Assembly: GCF_010015585.1 (NCBI RefSeq)
Contig: NW_022985092.1
Coordinates: 200,664 to 264,663 of the forward strand
Direction: 5' to 3'
DNA from: Eremomyces bilateralis CBS 781.70
Lineage: Eukaryota; Ascomycota; Dothideomycetes; Eremomycetales; Eremomycetaceae
Length of the DNA stretch: 64,000 nt
The position numbers were made by a program, and so were the translations under genes. Shown in pieces: positions 1 through 11,260 of this stretch; within the stretch, counting starts at the first letter, position 1; each line of letters starts with the position of its first letter. The notes beneath the pieces were generated by a model, which worked only from the letters and a program-made list of their open reading frames with translations, searched no databases and had not been told where the DNA came from.

Positions 1-3000
1 TCATGGGCCCGGGCGTGGACGTGGACCGCCTGGTCGAAGAGCGCGAGAATATTGTCTACAACCGGATCCAGGCGCGGAAATCGGAGTTGGAGAAGCTGGG
101 TGCGAATATTGGATCCTGGGATTCACACCGATCCGCCACGCCGAAAGACGATGGGAAGTCAAAGCTGAAGGCTCTCATCGAATTCAAGAAGCTCAATCTC
201 CTGCCTCTGCAACGCAGGCTTCGACAGCAAATCAGCGCGGAGATGCTGCATGCCCACAACCTTGCGATGACGGCCAACCGTGGCATGTGTCGACGAATCA
301 AGAAACAGTCGTCGCGCGAAGCGCGCATCACCGAGAAGCTCGAGAAGCAGCAACGCGATGCCCGGGAGACCAAGGAGAAGAAGAAGCACAACGACTTCCT
401 GCGCGCTATCGTCGCGCACGCTGAGGAGGTCCGAGAGAATGCCGCCCGACATCGCGCCCGGACCGTGAAGCTTGGTCAGCTCATGCTGGCGACGCACCAA
501 AACATCAAGAAGGAAGAGGAGAAGCGCATTGAGCGAACGGCCAAGCAACGTCTGCAGGCGCTCCGGGCCAACGACGAGGAGACGTACCTCAAGTTGCTGG
601 GTCAAGCCAAGGACAGCCGTATCTCGCATTTGCTCCGACAGACCGACAGTTTCCTCAAACAGCTGGCGGCGTCGGTCAAGCGACAGCAGCGCGGTGCCAA
701 GGAGGACTACGTGGTGTCCGAAGACGAGGAAGAGGAGAGCGAGCTCTCCGAAACGGAAGATCACGAAGCTCGTGGCCGGCAGATCGACTACTACGAGGTG
801 GCTCATCGTGTCAAGGAGGATGTCAAGCAACAGTCGGGGAACCTCGTCGGTGGTACGCTCAAGGACTATCAACTTAAGGGTCTGCAGTGGATGATTTCCC
901 TGTACAACAACAACCTGAACGGGATTTTGGCCGACGAGATGGGTCTGGGGAAGACCATTCAAACCATCAGTCTCATCACGTACCTCATCGAGAAGAAGAA
1001 TCAACCCGGGCCTTTCCTTGTGATCGTGCCGCTAAGGTGAGTCCCCTCTGCCTAACCTTGACGCAAGCTAACCGATTTAGTACCCTTACGAATTGGAATA
1101 ATGAGTTCGAGAAATGGGCACCAAGCGTGCAGCGCATCGTCTACAAGGGCCCCCCTCTCGCTCGAAAACAACAGCAACAGCAAATCCGCTACGGGCAGTT
1201 CCAAGTCCTCCTCACCACCTACGAGTTCATCATCAAGGATCGTCCCATCCTGGCCAAAATCAAGTGGATGCATATGATCGTCGACGAGGGTCATCGCATG
1301 AAGAACGCCAATTCCAAACTCAGCTCCACCATCACGAATTACTACAGCACCAAATACCGCATTATCCTGACCGGGACGCCGTTGCAGAACAACCTCACCG
1401 AACTGTGGGCCATGCTCAACTTCGTCCTCCCGAACATCTTCAAATCCGCTAAATCCTTCGATGACTGGTTCAACACCCCGTTCGCCAACACGGGCGGTCA
1501 GGATCGCATCGAGCTGACCGAGGAAGAGCAGCTGCTCGTCATCCGTCGTCTGCACAAGGTGCTGCGTCCCTTCCTGCTGCGTCGTCTGAAGAAAGACGTC
1601 GAGAAGGACCTGCCGAACAAACAGGAGCGCGTCATCAAGTGCAACTTCTCGGCGCTGCAGGCGAAGCTGTACAAGCAACTGGTCACCCACAACCGGCTCA
1701 TGGTCAGCGATGGGAAGGGCGGGAAAACCGGGGTGCGTGGCTTGAGCAACATGCTGATGCAGCTGCGAAAACTGTGCAATCACCCCTTCGTCTTCGAGGA
1801 GGTCGAGGATCAAGTCAACCCGACGCGTCAGTCAAATGACCTGCTATGGCGCACCGCCGGAAAGTTCGAATTGCTGGATCGGATCCTGCCCAAGTTCCAA
1901 AAAACCGGGCATCGCGTCCTCATGTTCTTCCAGATGACGCAGATCATGAACATCATGGAGGACTTCATGCGGCTTCGCGGATACCAGTATCTCCGCCTGG
2001 ACGGATCCACCAAGTCCGAGGACCGATCCGAGCTCCTGCATCAATTCAATGCACCCGATTCCCCCTACTTCTGCTTCCTTCTCTCGACCCGCGCCGGTGG
2101 CCTCGGTTTGAATCTGCAGACAGCCGACACCGTCATCATCTACGACTCGGATTGGAATCCGCACCAGGATTTACAGGCACAGGATCGTGCGCATCGGATC
2201 GGGCAGAAGAACGAGGTGCGCATCCTGCGTCTCATCACTTCCAACTCCGTCGAAGAGAAGATTTTGGAGCGCGCCAATTTCAAGTTGGATATGGACGGGA
2301 AAATCATCCAAGCCGGTCGCTTCGACAACAAGTCCACCAACGAAGAGCGAGACGCCATGCTCCGCATCATGTTGGAGTCCGCTGAAGCCGCCGAGAGCCT
2401 CGAGCAAGAAGAGATGGACGACGACGATCTCAACCTTCTCATGATGCGCTCGGACGACGAGCTCCCCATCTTCCAGCAGATCGACGCCGAGCGCAACAAG
2501 TCTGGCATATACGGCCCCGACAAGAAACTCCCCCGCCTCCTCGGCGAAAACGAGCTCCCGGAGATCTACCTCAACGAAGACGTCCCCATTCAAGAGGAAG
2601 TCGAGGAGATCACTGGCCGCGGCGCCCGTGAGCGCACCCGCGTCAAGTATGACGACGGCCTCACCGAGGAGCAGTGGCTCGAAGCCGTCGACGACGACGA
2701 AGACACCATCGAGGCCGCCGTCGCCCGTAAGGAAGCCCGCATCGCCAAGCGCGTCTCCAACAAGGAAAAACGCGGCCAAGGCTCCCAGCTCGGCACCGAC
2801 TCACCCGCCCCCTCTCGCGAGAGCTCCGAGGAACCTGTCCTCCCCAAGAAGCGCGGCCGCAAACCCAAGTCTGAGAAGCGCAAAGTCGACGACGCGTCCC
2901 TCGACGGCGACGTGCCGCAGCCGCCGAAGAAGCGCGGACGGCAGGCGAAGCCGGCGGAAACGCTGTCCAAACCGCAGCGGGAGGCTCTGCAGGACATCGT

Positions 3001-3513
3001 GAACGCGGTGTTCAAGGTGCTCGACGGGCTGGAGGAGCAGTCGGACGACCCCGAGGTGCCGGACCGCGGGATCATCGACCCGTTTATCGACCTGCCCGAC
3101 AAGTCGCTATACCCTGACTACTACCGGATTATCGCCCGGCCGATCTGTATGAAGATGGTGCAGAAGCGGATCAACCGCCGCGAGTATCAGAGTCTGCGGG
3201 AGTTCCGGCAGGATATCGGGACGCTGTGCGGGAATTGTCGGACGTATAACGAGGATGGGAGCTTGTTGTATCAGGATGCGAACTTGATTGAGGTATGTTG
3301 ATCCTCCGTCCCCCCTACTCATTCCACGTATTTCGCAACGGAAATCTGATTTTTGTCGATTAGGAAACCTGCATCAAGCACCTCAAAGACGAGGCCGCCA
3401 AACACCCCGAATTCGACTGGGGTGACATCGACGAGCCGGACACCGACCTCCCCGACGGCACCACCGCACCCGTCTCCAGCGTCGGCACGCCGCTTGCGTC
3501 TGGGAAGGGGTAG
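1..3513 (+). CDS. sth1: SNF2-family chromatin-remodelling ATPase, Sth1/Snf2 type (5' partial)
   Basis: Catalytic motor of a RSC or SWI/SNF nucleosome-remodelling complex in the nucleus. The coding region enters from the left edge. Exons are 1..1036, 1081..3292 and 3364..3513, with introns 1037..1080 and 3293..3363; both junctions keep phase. Order seen: a basic HSA-like helical region (about nt 170-700), an acidic linker, helicase motif I (MGLGKT, near nt 940), motif II DEGH (near 1285), the C-terminal helicase lobe ending in QDRAHRIGQ (near 2190), an acidic SnAC-like stretch, AT-hook-like KKRGRKPK and KKRGRQ patches, and a C-terminal bromodomain whose acetyl-lysine Asn lies in CRTYNEDG. The second intron splits the bromodomain. 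AT-hooks plus one bromodomain fit both Sth1 and Snf2; I favour Sth1 but the missing N-terminus would decide. Confidence 0.9.
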
Positions 3514-4221
3514 CTCGACCCGCGGACCAAGATAAAACTTGACGGTTCTCGCTCGTCGGGGTTGTTTGCGATGTGGGATGGATGGATGGAGGAGGTGCGT
3601 GAAGGTTGGTTCGTGCTTTCGGCGTTATTAGACCTGTGGCACTACTCACTGGGGATGGCGTATCGGTAGGATGGCGACCGGCGACTGGTGGATCGCGAAT
3701 ACTGGGAGTGAAAAGGCGAATGAAGGACACGGGGGTTTTTTTTACGATGCAATACACTAGGTACATGGACTACATGTTTCACCGCCGCCTAGCATAGTTT
3801 AATGTCATCCGCAAAATGCAGTTTCTGCGCTGGAGTAGATCTACCAAGCGGAGGCTCTTCGTGTTGAATAATATCAAGTTTCGTAATGACGACGAATGGA
3901 CGTGGATGCAGGAGGGGTGCTTTCTTCATCGTACGAAGCGTAATACAGCATTCGACTGGACGGCTCCGTCGTTGTGGTGCGGTGTCATTCGGCTTTGTCT
4001 CCTCCATCTTTTCCGTGATGAGATCAGAGACAGAGATGGATGAATGGATGGATGGGCGCATTGCTGGTCGAGGTTGATTCATGGGTTAGGCTTCATGCAT
4101 GTTAACTAGTTATGAGGAACATTTGAATTTTAATGAGACGGCGATGGGCATGAGATGGGGGTATATTTTGGTGCAGCTACTTGTACATGATGGATTCAGC
4201 TCGTTTGCTTGCCCGTGAAAG
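3514..4221. other. 3' flank of sth1, no gene seen
   Basis: About 700 nt after the sth1 stop. Only short, low-quality open frames are present on either strand, so it is read as 3' UTR and spacer. Confidence 0.5.
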
Positions 4222-5057
4222 TTATCCGTCCCTCCGTCCAACCCGCCCATATATGAGTGTCGAAGAGCATCGCGCTACTTGACATGAGTGTTGGGGTCCC
4301 TTGCCGTTGAACAATCCCTCCGTCGTACTCTCTCGATCCAGGCAAACTCCAAGGCGATGGACTGCCCCCGGCTTCTCAATCAATGGCAACTCGCGGCCAC
4401 GACGATAGGAAGTCGTCACGGGGGCGATACGATGATCAGGTGGAGGAGCTTGCGGTCCGGCTAGTGCTGGGAGGTTCGCCATGGAGGGACCGGCGTTAGT
4501 GGCAATCTGCGGCTAGGCGAGTGCTAGAGCGTCCTGTGTCGACGGCCTGCAAGTGGGGTTTGGAGGGAGTAGCCGATCGTATTGGCCACTCGGACCTGCG
4601 GCATACAGGTTCGGAGGCATCGGCGCGTATGGGTCCGGGAGGAACGGCGGTTGTACGGGGCAGGGGATCCGAGGGATTCAGATGGAGGCATGCGGTACGG
4701 CCGGAAACGTCTGGCAGCATTGGCGGGTGGATTGGCCGCCGCCACCGCCGGAGATCCGCGTGGGGTGAGGGGAGCTGGTGCTAGTCGCTTCAGCGAAGGG
4801 GGGCTGAGAGGTGGTTCCCCTTGCTGTGCAGGATCTCTGCCTCCGGGAGCGGCCATTGCTAGGGATGGTGGATGAGGGGGGTGGTGGTGTGAAGATAGAT
4901 GGTGGGGATAGATGGTGGGGATAGATGTTGAAGATGCGAAAGTGTGTGGAAAGTAGGGAAATGATGAGTTGTCCGGCGGGGTTGCCGAGAAGGTGAGAGT
5001 TGACGGCGATTGTCGACTGAAGGGAAAATAGGAAAAAATCAAGACTCCAGTGAACAT
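4222..5057 (-). pseudogene. Possible decayed proline-rich coding region
   Basis: Three minus-strand frames carry protein-like, Pro/Ala/Arg-rich text that switches frame along the segment. One begins at a Met near 4855 (MAAPGGRDPAQQ), another carries DPYAPMPPNLYAAGPSG near 4640, and the last carries PPDHRIAPVTTSYRRGRELP near 4430. No splice sites that would join them were obvious. The pattern fits a broken disordered protein such as a regulator tail, but composition bias alone could also give it. No family is recognised. Confidence 0.25.
4895..4933. repeat. 13-bp minisatellite, about 2.6 copies
   Basis: The unit atagatggtgggg occurs at 4895 and 4908, with a partial third copy from 4921. It is too short to be more than a local slippage repeat. 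Confidence 0.7.
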
Positions 5058-5064
5058 TGGAGTC

Positions 5065-5708
5065 TCAGGGGCAACAGAGAGTTGTGTCCGGCCATGCGAC
5101 AGTGCTCGTGAAATGTGAATCCGTCTCCGCCCCTTTCGATTCTAAACCGCTTCGGGGTGGAAGCAATGGATGCTCATTCGCCTTGGATGTCCTCCTCCAG
5201 TCCCCGTAGAGATTGTCCATGTAATTGCCGACTTTCTTGATCAAGGGAGATGTACGACGGTAATCCTCTAAGAGTTTTGATGCCTTCGGGGTACACTTCA
5301 GGACCATCAACTTCTTCAACGCAGATGCCGCAACATATCCCTTCTACTCCCTCGAAGCATTTGAATCTTGCGAGGCAGCAGCAGTCCGGATGGGTAGGTC
5401 TAAAGGCCTGGATTGCATATATATAAGTCAAGATCTTGACGGATTGTTGTTCGTGGCCATCGAAAGGTCTCCTAGTCCGGGATGGGCCGTCGTTTTCGTG
5501 GAGTCGATCAGTCCGCAAGTCTATCCCATGCCGACGAGCCACGAGCCCATCCGACAAGTTCTCTCGGAATACTTCCCGGGATTTTAAATCTATCGGTGGT
5601 CGCATGCATTGCGGTCCGTAGCCATCGAAGCGCCACCAGTCCGATATGGATCGTCATTTTCCTAGAGTCGATCGTCCGCAAGTCCATCCATGCTGACGAG
5701 CTACCCGC
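5065..5708 (-). pseudogene. Coding relics downstream of mmm1
   Basis: Minus-strand frames here read like protein but overlap in different phases. One gives CCCLARFKCFEGVEGICC and runs to a stop at 5174. Another gives LLEDYRRTSPLIKKVGNYM then WRRTSKANEHPLLPP and runs to 5065. The upstream part is copy 1 of a tandem duplication whose copy 2 forms the end of mmm1. I see no complete gene model and do not recognise the family. Confidence 0.3.
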
Positions 5709-5785
5709 TCATCCAACAAGTCCTCCCGGCATGCTACCCGGGATTTTAAATCCATCCGTGGTGGCCCGCATCTCCGATTCGCGGC
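5456..5785. repeat. Diverged tandem duplication, period about 162-165 bp
   Basis: Copy 1 starts at gccatcgaa (5456) and copy 2 at gccatcgaa (5621). The landmark ggattttaaa sits at 5579 and 5741. The copies share most positions with scattered substitutions and small indels. Read on the minus strand in one frame, both give a related peptide beginning with the motif DLKSR and containing VARRHG or VARQHG. Copy 2 overlaps the last codons of mmm1 in a different frame. Confidence 0.85.
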
Positions 5786-7203
5786 TGCGAGAACCCGCAC
5801 TTCGGAACCGCAAACCCTCGTCAGCGTCACGGCTTCGAGCCTCCGAGTCGCGGAGACGGAGACCCTCGTCGGGCGCGCGGTGCTCGATGTCGTCGGCATT
5901 GGGGTCCCGGGCGGAACTGCTTGTCCTTAGATGGTCGTGGTCAGGGGCAGCGTGGTTCTCGCCTTGGGCGGTTGAGGGTCTCCTGTGACCTCTGCTTCGA
6001 TCTCGGCCACGCATCTTGCTGTCGCTTCGGCTTTCGCGAGCCGTCTCCTCGGGAGCTGTCGACTGTCTGTCATCGCTGTCGTCAGGCTCGCCGCCCCTAG
6101 CATTGCGCATCCGGGGCCAGAGACTCGGGAGCGCGACCTGTTGGAACCGTGGGCTGACGACGCGGTCTTCGAACCATCGCCGCACCTGGGCCTCGATAAG
6201 CTCTGCCAGCTTTGGCAGGTTCGTCAATCGAGCGCGAGAGCCAACTAGTGAAGACGTCCGAAGAGCAAGGGTGTAGTTGGGATGGAAGGTGAACGTCAAC
6301 GCGGTAGAGTTCCGCGTTGGTGACGAGGGCTGAGGAGACGGCGAGGTCGGCATCCTATGAGTGGGAGTAGGGCTGGATAGAGTCGAATTACCCTCTTCGG
6401 CTCCTGATGGAATGGAGACAAGTGATAAAGAGAGCTAGCAACCATGGTTAGTGTAAGCCCTGAAAGGGGGTGGCGTTTTGGTCTGCACATACCGTCCCGC
6501 TGAATCTCACTACAGATACGGCCAGCGCCACTGGAAGGACTGCAATCAGGGGCTTTGGATAGTTCAACCTCACGGTCGTCTCTACTCCAAGCGTGATCAC
6601 ATCGCCCAAGTCCACGTCCATCTGCGCCTGCAATCTGGCCCCCTCGCCGGCGCTAACCCCCATTCCGACATGGCCATTCTCGCCCTCCTCCACCGGAATC
6701 ACTCGACAGTTGCTGAAGATGGGGAATTCCTCGCCCAGGGCGATTTCGGTGATCCGCATATCGCCGACCCAGCTGGGTTTCAATGGTCCATTTAGCACGG
6801 ACTCCAAACTGCGAACAATAGCGCCTTCATGAAGGGCATCCGCACGGAGCTGTGCGAGCGTCTGCGCAACGAGGACGTTGAACCAGTCTAGCGATTCTGG
6901 GGGGTGAGAGGCCGTATTGTAATACGTTTTGGAGAGGATTAATGGGGTGCTGGGGGGTAGGGTTGAAAAGGTGGTGGACGGCCGGTGTCGCAATGTATTG
7001 TTCGCCCCTCCAGAGGCAGATCGAGAATATGTCCGCGAATGTGAGGAGGAATATGGTCGATGGGATGGTCGCAAGCTGTCGGATGTGGATGGTTCTCCAA
7101 AGATGAAGAATTTGATGAACGCGAAGATAATCACGGCTAAGGTGAGCTGTCCCAGGATGAAACCCTGGGTGAAGGTTGGAACGAAGCTGGAGGACTCTGG
7201 CAT
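5709..7203 (-). CDS. mmm1: Mmm1, ERMES complex subunit (SMP-domain lipid transfer protein)
   Basis: ER-anchored subunit of the ER-mitochondria encounter structure, needed for phospholipid exchange and mitochondrial shape. Exons are complement(6493..7203) and complement(5709..6434), joined by a 58-nt intron with a GTATGT donor and a TAG acceptor; phase is kept and the product is 478 aa. An open frame extends upstream only through TTG, so the ATG at 7203 is used. Features in order: short lumenal N-terminus, one membrane segment (GQLTLAVIIFAFIKFFIF), a Ser-rich linker, then the SMP domain starting near SLDWFNVLVAQTL and ending near EDRVVSPRFQQVALPSLWPR. The last 100 or so residues are charged and disordered, as is common for this family, and the final codons lie inside a tandem duplication. 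It is divergent from the SDR gene on the right. Confidence 0.93.
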
Positions 7204-7690
7204 GGTTGATAGTGCTTCCAATCCTTATTATGGGCTATCCCTTACAGATAGCTACTGGCATGTACCCGAGGCCATTGCTTGTCGTCGTTGACGGGGCCGA
7301 TAGTATGAATCTGGGTGGGAAAGGATGGGAAGTCACCATCAACTGGCAGCCCCGGGGGAAGACTCAACCGCTGCAGTACCCCCTCTGGAGTCAATAAAAA
7401 ATGGGATCGGTAACTCATATATTCCAAGAATGCTCGTGAACGATTGCGGATGTGACATGGTAGATGCAAGTGATATTGACGTCCGAACGGGGTTTTTATT
7501 TGCTATGAGCTATTGACTAGGATTGGTTCCACGGTTTTAGCTCCCGCTTCCCGAGCATTGCTAATCTGAACGCCCTCCCTCTCCCGGTCTAATCCCCCAG
7601 TGGCATACCACACGTAAAACGTACCTCCCTTGAAGATGTTCCTACCTGAAGCAAGGACGACATTGCCCTGAAGCATCACTACCGCAGAAA
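7204..7690. promoter_or_regulatory. Divergent promoter of mmm1 and the SDR gene
   Basis: This 487-nt spacer lies between two divergent start codons and must hold both promoters. I could not pick out a convincing TATA box or a known operator. Confidence 0.5.
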
Positions 7691-9113
7691 ATGGCTGAAC
7701 ACCACTGCGGGGGCTCTCAGGACTCCCCGAGACCCCGTACCAGCCCCCCGTCCGCCGTGACCCTCCGCCTTCCTCCCACTACCGAACCCCCCAGCGACTC
7801 GAATCCGCCAAAGCAGAAGACATGGCTCATCTTTGGGGCAACAGGGCACATGGGACGGTCCCTCGTCAGGTGCTGTCTGTCTCACGGTGATAGGGTATCT
7901 GCGGTGGGCTGGACGAAGGAGCACACGCTCCAGCAGATGCAGAACGCGAAGCCCGGCGAGCGGAACTATCATGGCCTGCTGTGTGATGTGCGGGTTCGAG
8001 AGACGGTGGATGCAGCAGTTCAGGCGGCTATCAAGCACTGGAAGGCATTTGACATCGTTGTGAAGTAAGTACTCCTCGATGGTATTAACCCAGTTATATT
8101 TGGTGCTACTTGACCGCTGTCTTTGATGGACATTATGCTGACCGTGCATGCGCTTCTGATAGTTGTACAGGCTACGGTGAGTTTAACAATGACTCCTACA
8201 CGGTGACAACTGACTAGAACTTTCCATGTAGGAGTTATCGGGGCTTGCGAAGATCAAGATACACACGACTTACGAAATCAATTTGAAACGAACTTCCTCG
8301 GCACCTTGAACATCATCCAGCTCTCCCTCCCCTACTTCCGTGAGCGCGCCGAATCTCTGTTGGCCGCCGTACCGGAAAAATCAAAGAGTGGAAGCGCACA
8401 AGTCGCCCCTTTCCCCTGCCGGTACATCATTTTCAGTAGCACTTCCGGCGCACTCGGCGTCCCGGGACTAGGCCCCTACTGCGCGACGAAATATGCAGTG
8501 GAAGGACTGATTGAGAGCATGCTATATGAAATCGACTCTTTCGGCATCAAGGCAAGCTTGATCGAACCAGGGCACGTCCGTCTGGACGACCACCTCGCTG
8601 ACGGACCGGAAACGCAACCGCTGTTTAACAGCCCTGTGGCTAGCTCCGTCGTTCCTCCGGAAACCGACACCGGATTGAAGAATTCAAAAGGTCTGTCACC
8701 AGGAAAACCGCGGCGATGGCAAGCGTTCCTGGTCAAGCCGCCGTCGGCGCCGTACGATAGTCCTACTGCACCGTCAGCGCATGCCAAGCGAGTGGTCCAG
8801 TGGCTCAACGATCGGCAACCTACCTCGGCAGTCAAGAGTGCGGAACTCGTCTGGCAGCTGGGCCATTGCAGTTATCCTCCCTTGCGGCTGTTGCTGGGCG
8901 GTTTCGCCGTCGAGAGTGTCCGGGACCGACTGCGCTGTGTCACCGAGGAGGTATGTTTCCTTTTGAAATTCCTGTGCTCCACCCCCCAAGCTCTGTTCAG
9001 CGTTATTTGGGGCCGTTGCTGTGAGGCTTGAATATGTACTAATTGCTTCTTCGAGCTAGATCGAAGACTGGAAGCACCTGAATTTCCCGATCCCCGAAGA
9101 CGAGTCTGAATAA
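7691..9113 (+). CDS. Short-chain dehydrogenase/reductase
   Basis: NAD(P)-dependent oxidoreductase of the SDR superfamily; substrate unknown. Exons are 7691..8064, 8163..8176, 8232..8950 and 9060..9113, all phase-consistent, giving 386 aa. The second exon is only 14 nt and is needed to restore the cofactor region: it joins FDIVVN to CTGYGVIGACED. Seen in order: an N-terminal Pro/Ser tail of about 40 residues, the glycine-rich nucleotide site FGATGHMGRS, the strand-4 motif NCTGYG (degenerate NAG), the catalytic Ser in FSSTSGALG, and the YxxxK pair in YCATKYAVEGL. A C-terminal extension of about 150 residues exceeds a minimal SDR. Its stop lies 18 nt from the last possible stop of the converging zinc-finger locus. 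Confidence 0.85.
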
Positions 9114-9654
9114 CGACCCGATTCGCCGAATCTAGATGTTGGTGCCGTTGCCGCGGACCCGAGGGGACGGCGGGACTCGAAAGCCATTCTCTTGCGTCGT
9201 TGGGGCGAAAGATGGTGCCGAAGGATGTAGCTGTCCAATGTTCCGGCCGTAGATCTCGATAACCCTGGTGGGTTGTTCCCTATCTAAACAAAAACCCAAG
9301 TCCGGTGGAGTTTCGGGGAGAGCTGGTAATATTTGGGAAAGTGCCCAGAGCGGATTCGTCGAACAGCTGGAAGACTTGTCCACCATTGGGGTCGAATTCG
9401 TCACCGAGACCCTCGTCCATCATATGGTCAGGGGAGTTGGTGTCCCCATGGAGAGTAGTTGGTGATGTCGAGGAACACTCGTTCAGCAACGCTGTTGCTG
9501 ACCATACATGGGAGAAATGCGATTATATGTTGAGAGAATAAGGAGAAGAGCACCATATACACGGCTATATTCTTGTTGCCTCACAACAGGTTATATGGTT
9601 GGATGCGGACTTGATCGAGCAAAATCTACCCATCAACCGCGAGAAGTTCCCCAA

Positions 9655-9905
9655 CAAAACGACGCCGACTCTCGTGCTTCGTCAGGTCACAAGGTCGATT
9701 GAACTCTTTTTCGCAACTCGGATAGAGACATGCGACAGGGTGCCGAAGACCGAGAGAGCTTCTCCCTGCGGGCAGCTCCCCGATAAAGCGACGCCGACTC
9801 TCCTCGTGCTTAGTCAAGTCACAAGGACGATTGAACTCCTTGTCCCAACTCGGACAGAGACAAGCGACATCGTGCAGAGGACTGAGAGAGCTTCCCCCGG
9901 CGAGC
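9655..9905. repeat. Tandem duplication of a zinc-finger unit, period about 129 bp
   Basis: The landmark gacgccgact recurs at 9661 and 9790, followed in each copy by the finger-coding stretch with its cysteine spacing. Differences are mostly substitutions plus a 3-nt indel, so the reading frame is kept between copies. Confidence 0.85.
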
Positions 9906-10571
9906 CATCGAGCGGTGGACGCTGTCGTCATCCGACTCCCTGAAGCGGGACGCTTGAATGTTTGCTTTTGGCTGAACTATACGGAATGAAGGGAGGCGCC
10001 AGGAGTCGAGGCGATGATGGAATCCTCGTTCGATGCTATATAATCGAAGTTCAGGAAGATGCTCGAGCCCCAGCCAGCTGCTGCTGCTGGTTTTGTCGCA
10101 CCATTGCCGTTGACCGGCTTTCCGGCCGACCCATTTGAGGGCATCGGATACAACGCTGGATTATTGAGGTTTGGGTAGCCCATACGGTGACTAGCTCAAG
10201 ACTTTCCGGAGATACCATGGCGCTGGTCCACTCACCATCTGAGTATCGCGACTTCATCAACCAGATTTAGATGATTGGGTACATTAAGCAGACAAGGTAG
10301 CCCGCCGAGAGATTGGGACAGTCCCCAATGGAAATTCTCTGCGAGCTCCTCCGGCATGCCAACGCCCGTCATCGCGTACCGCTGTGCCGCAGTGTGTAGC
10401 CACGCTTCTGGTCGTGGCTCCCCGTACTGTGTTCAGGGTGAAATGGTCGTCGCAGCTACCATGGTCATGGTCCGCAAGGCCGCGCGTAGCCGCGCTCTTG
10501 TTGAGGGAGGAGGGAGGGGGCTTGCGTCTGATGTTTTCGAGGGATCTATGGAACGTCTGATTGATCACTGC

Positions 10572-10930
10572 ACTTGGGACAGTTGTGGATGACATCTGAC
10601 GGTGGCTCATAGTTCGTCGTCTTTCCCCGACGGCAGAAGTGCACACTCTCGTCGTCCAAGTCCCTACCTGGACTCTTGGCCAAGATTTGTTTGGCTTCGA
10701 CGTGGTGGAGCTGACTTTCTGCAGCGATGAGGGTTTGCTAAGTCCTCCCACTTTGGGCAGTGGTGGATGACGTCCGACGGTGGCTCGTTCCATGTCTTCT
10801 TCCCGCGCTGGCAAGAAGTGTGCACCTTCGTCGTCCGAGTCCGTAACCGGCCGCCTCACGGGGCTTGGTTTCGCTTGGACGTGGTGCAGTTGACTTTTGG
10901 CAGCGATGGGGATTTGCCTAGTCGAAGCGC
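10572..10930. repeat. Tandem duplication, period about 178 bp
   Basis: The copies start near 10572 and 10750. On the minus strand both encode a peptide containing AAKSQLHHVQAK or AAESQLHHVEAK, then an acidic DSDDE or DLDDE patch. The copy nearer 10572 ends in a zinc-knuckle-like CPKCS. Frame agreement of the two copies suggests the unit was coding when it duplicated. Confidence 0.8.
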
Positions 10931-11260
10931 CCGGCAACTCGAACTCCTTGTCCCAGTTGGCCACGATTATGGAGGGTGGTGCGGCTCGTTCTTCTTCCTA
11001 ACAGCTATTGAGCGATATATACTTTTCCTTTTCCTTTTTCGGAATTCCTGAAATTCTGGTTTCTCGAAGACTATAGCTTTGTGCTCAGGGGGTGGAGCTG
11101 GCCCACAACAGCGACAAGGAATCTGATTCGGCATACAGCATGTCCAGCTGAACTCCTTGTCGCAATTTTGATATGGTTTTATGGCATCGAGAGGGGGCTA
11201 TTGAGCCTAGTCTTCCCGCCTCCTAGACGGCGTTTCAGAGTCCTCAGACCTGCCCGCATC

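Larger units (their letters stand above)
9132..11260 (-). pseudogene. C2H2 zinc-finger locus, rapidly evolving or decayed
   Basis: Minus-strand text with real coding character. Near 9650-9870 two tandem finger-like units read CLYPSCEKEFNRPCDLTKHE and CLCPSWDKEFNRPCDL; the spacing resembles fungal C2H2 fingers but the last His is missing. A degenerate third copy (NCDKEFSWTCC) is near 11160. Upstream, an exon complement(10236..10426) reads YGEPRPEAWLHTAAQRYAM and is bounded by a CACAG acceptor and a GTGAGT donor. It joins in phase to complement(..10190), which starts CHRMGYPNLNNPALYPM and then hits an in-frame TAG at 9977. The same frame runs on from there into the fingers. Downstream, frames near 9280-9490 (DEGLGDEFDPNGGQVFQLF) could be the C-terminus. 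Either one intron is missed or the gene is broken. It converges on the SDR gene. Confidence 0.45.
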
